A DNA stretch of 64,000 nucleotides, taken from NCBI RefSeq assembly GCF_900100015.1, contig NZ_FNDD01000001.1, positions 309,411 to 373,410 of the forward strand. Direction: 5' to 3'. The first letter of the stretch is position 1; every line of letters starts with the position of its first letter. Positions 62,486 through 64,000 of the stretch are shown one piece after another. The position numbers and the translations under genes were made by a program. The notes beneath the pieces are model-generated. The model had not been told where the DNA came from. It saw only the letters and a program-made list of their open reading frames with translations, and made no database searches. The stretch is from Vibrio xiamenensis (lineage in GTDB: Bacteria; Pseudomonadota; Gammaproteobacteria; Enterobacterales; Vibrionaceae).

Positions 62486-63619
62486 ATGGCAGTGAATGTA
62501 AATACAAACGTTTCAGCAATGACCGCTCAACGCTATTTAAATAGTGCGAGCAGTGCTCAGCAAGCTTCTATGGAACGTCTATCTTCAGGCTTTAAGATTA
62601 ATAGCGCGAAGGATGATGCTGCAGGTTTGCAAATCTCGAACCGTTTGAACGTCCAAAGCCGTGGTCTTGATGTCGCAGTACGAAATGCGAATGATGGCGT
62701 CTCAATGGCTCAGACCGCTGAAGGTGCGATGAACGAAACCACTAACATTCTACAGCGTATGCGCGATCTTTCACTACAATCGGCGAACGGTTCAAACTCT
62801 AAGTCTGAACGTGTGGCGATTCAAGAAGAAGTGACCGCATTGAACGACGAACTAAACCGTATCGCTGAAACCACATCTTTTGGTGGTAACAAGCTACTTA
62901 ACGGCACGTTCGCGACTAAATCGTTCCAAATCGGTGCTGATAACGGCGAAGCGGTAATGCTTACGCTCAATAATATGCGTAGTGATAACGCATTGATGGG
63001 TGGTACAAGCTACAAAGCTGAAAACGGCAAAGATAAAGATTGGTCTGTTCAGTCTGGTTCTAACGATTTGACTATCACGTTAAACGACAAACTTGACGGC
63101 GAGAAAACCATCTCAATCAATGCGAAAGCAGGAGATGATATCGAAGAGCTCGCGACTTACATCAACGGTCAAACCGATATGGTGAAAGCGTCAGTCGACG
63201 AAGACGGTAAGTTGCAATTGTTCACAGACAGCAACAAAGTCGATGGAACCGCCACATTTGGTGGTAGCCTAGCCGGTGAATTAGGTATCGGTGAAGGTTC
63301 TGCGGTGACCGTTGATACTCTAGATGTAACGTCTGTGGGCGGCGCACAACAATCGGTTGCGGTTGTCGATGCAGCGCTTAAGTTTGTTGATAGTCACCGT
63401 GCAGAACTCGGTGCGTTCCAAAACCGTTTTGGCCACGCGATCAACAACTTGGATAACATTAACGAAAACGTCAATGCGTCGAAGAGCCGTATCAAAGATA
63501 CCGACTTCGCCAAAGAGACGACTGCACTAACCAAAGCGCAGATCCTAAGCCAAGCGTCAAGCTCGGTATTGGCTCAAGCGAAACAGGCGCCAAACGCGGC
63601 TCTTGGTCTACTTGGTTAA
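62486..63619 (+). CDS. flaC: Flagellin FlaC
   Basis: 377 residues, AGGAGAA before ATG 62486. Ends as FlaA ([53 protein letters not shown]) but the middle domain differs. Order flgL-flaA-flaC and the length agree with V. cholerae. Secondary flagellin of the sheathed polar filament. Confidence 0.87.
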   Translation: MAVNVNTNVSAMTAQRYLNSASSAQQASMERLSSGFKINSAKDDAAGLQISNRLNVQSRGLDVAVRNANDGVSMAQTAEGAMNETTNILQRMRDLSLQSANGSNSKSERVAIQEEVTALNDELNRIAETTSFGGNKLLNGTFATKSFQIGADNGEAVMLTLNNMRSDNALMGGTSYKAENGKDKDWSVQSGSNDLTITLNDKLDGEKTISINAKAGDDIEELATYINGQTDMVKASVDEDGKLQLFTDSNKVDGTATFGGSLAGELGIGEGSAVTVDTLDVTSVGGAQQSVAVVDAALKFVDSHRAELGAFQNRFGHAINNLDNINENVNASKSRIKDTDFAKETTALTKAQILSQASSSVLAQAKQAPNAALGLLG

Positions 63620-63635
63620 TCTATCGGTTAATGAC

Positions 63636-63663
63636 AAAAAGCCCAGCAATGCTGGGCTTTTTA
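63636..63663 (+). terminator. Terminator after flaC
   Basis: AAAAAGCCCAGC-aat-GCTGGGCTTTTT. Confidence 0.92.
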
Positions 63664-63676
63664 TTGTCAGCTCTAA

Positions 63677-64000
63677 ACCACCGCCTAGGGCGGTGGTGAT
63701 TGTCCCTTGGGGCTATTGCCCGAAGGAATACCCATGTTAGAAGTAAGTCTCTTATTCACCACAAGTAAGAGGAAACTAAAAACATGGGCGACTACAGAAG
63801 TTCATCACATGTATATTGGCGTTGTAAATACCACATAGTATGGACGCCGAAGTATAGATTTAAGATCTTGAAAGGTAATGTAGGTAAGGAGCTTTACCGC
63901 TCGATCTACATTTTGTGCAATATAAAAGATTGTGAAGTCTTGGAATTAAATATTCAGCCAGATCACGTTCACTTGGTTGTGATAGTCCCACCGAAAGTAT
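63677..64000 (+). mobile_element. IS200/IS605-family element, IS1004-like, left part
   Basis: Begins with the perfect-type hairpin ACCACCGCC-TAG-GGCGGTGGT (63677-63697), the subterminal fold recognised by Y1 transposases, followed by a second small inverted repeat (TTGGGGC..GCCCGAA). The transposase starts at 63784. Cut by the window end. Confidence 0.85.
63784..64000 (+). CDS. tnpA: IS200-type Y1 transposase TnpA (partial, runs off the right edge)
   Basis: The 72 codons present begin MGDYRSSSHVYWRCKYHIVWTPKYRFKIL and include the HUH pair in PDHVHLVVIV. This cuts single-stranded DNA with a Tyr nucleophile located further on, outside the window. AGAGGA lies upstream. Close in sequence to the IS1004 transposase of V. 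cholerae as I remember it. Confidence 0.9.
   Translation, partial: MGDYRSSSHVYWRCKYHIVWTPKYRFKILKGNVGKELYRSIYILCNIKDCEVLELNIQPDHVHLVVIVPPKV

Overview
The window comes from a Vibrio chromosome. The evidence is the polar-flagellar block flgTOP-flgNMA-cheVR-flgBCDEFGHIJKL-flaA-(DUF805)-flaC in Vibrio order, flagellins closely resembling V. cholerae FlaA/FlaC, sigma54 promoters in front of flgB, flgF, flgK and flaA, and an IS1004-like IS200 element starting at the right edge. The species was not determined.

Layout. (1) 1-17.6 kb is ordinary chromosome: the 5' end of copA with a CueR-type promoter, gltX, an ompA-family porin, a small AP2-like protein, a split chromate transporter pair, a GntR regulator diverging from a peptide ABC transporter operon that ends in a cytosolic gamma-glutamyltransferase, a YegP-like protein, a small outer-membrane barrel and an Fe-S oxidoreductase subunit. 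(2) 17.9-42.8 kb is a visibly AT-rich genomic island lying against the 3' end of tRNA-Arg(CCU). (3) 42.8-63.7 kb is the flagellar/chemotaxis region. (4) From 63.7 kb an IS200-family element begins and is cut by the window end.

The island is the notable part. It holds 14 paralogues (12 intact, 2 frameshifted) of a ~134-residue, membrane-anchored, two-cysteine protein, mostly in short minus-strand operons; one run of five has an exact 408-bp period. Only one copy (33611-34018) still sits behind a complete partner: it overlaps by ATGA the stop of a DUF6402-like toxin candidate (34015-34911), itself coupled to a small type VI-like leader protein (34911-35339). I read this as an effector-immunity operon, and the other copies as orphan immunity genes. 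Support comes from inside the window: a frameshifted copy at 25468-25871 is still preceded by a decayed piece of the same effector's C-terminus with the same ATGA overlap. A second, unrelated toxin tail (28351-28527) overlaps a membrane-protein gene (27914-28354) in the same way, pointing to a second effector-immunity type; five relatives of that membrane protein (three intact) are scattered through the array.

The array appears to have been built by site-specific recombination and then pruned. There is one intact tyrosine integrase (31961-33193) and four decayed integrase 3' ends, each immediately followed by a convergent immunity or membrane-protein gene. Three partial copies of the tRNA-Arg 3' end (att sites) lie at 20178, 30560 and 31754. 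The segment from 31754 to the tRNA looks like a complete ~11-kb integrative element or phage-satellite-like island: int, immunity/effector module, a 369-residue protein, AlpA-like regulator, VapE-like replication protein, a leucine-rich-repeat lipoprotein and an unknown protein, with similar GCTACA repeats at both ends. This resembles in concept the recombinase-associated acquired interbacterial defence arrays described in Bacteroidales, but in a Vibrio tRNA island with unrelated genes. Effector and immunity functions are inferences from architecture; no activity can be read from sequence.
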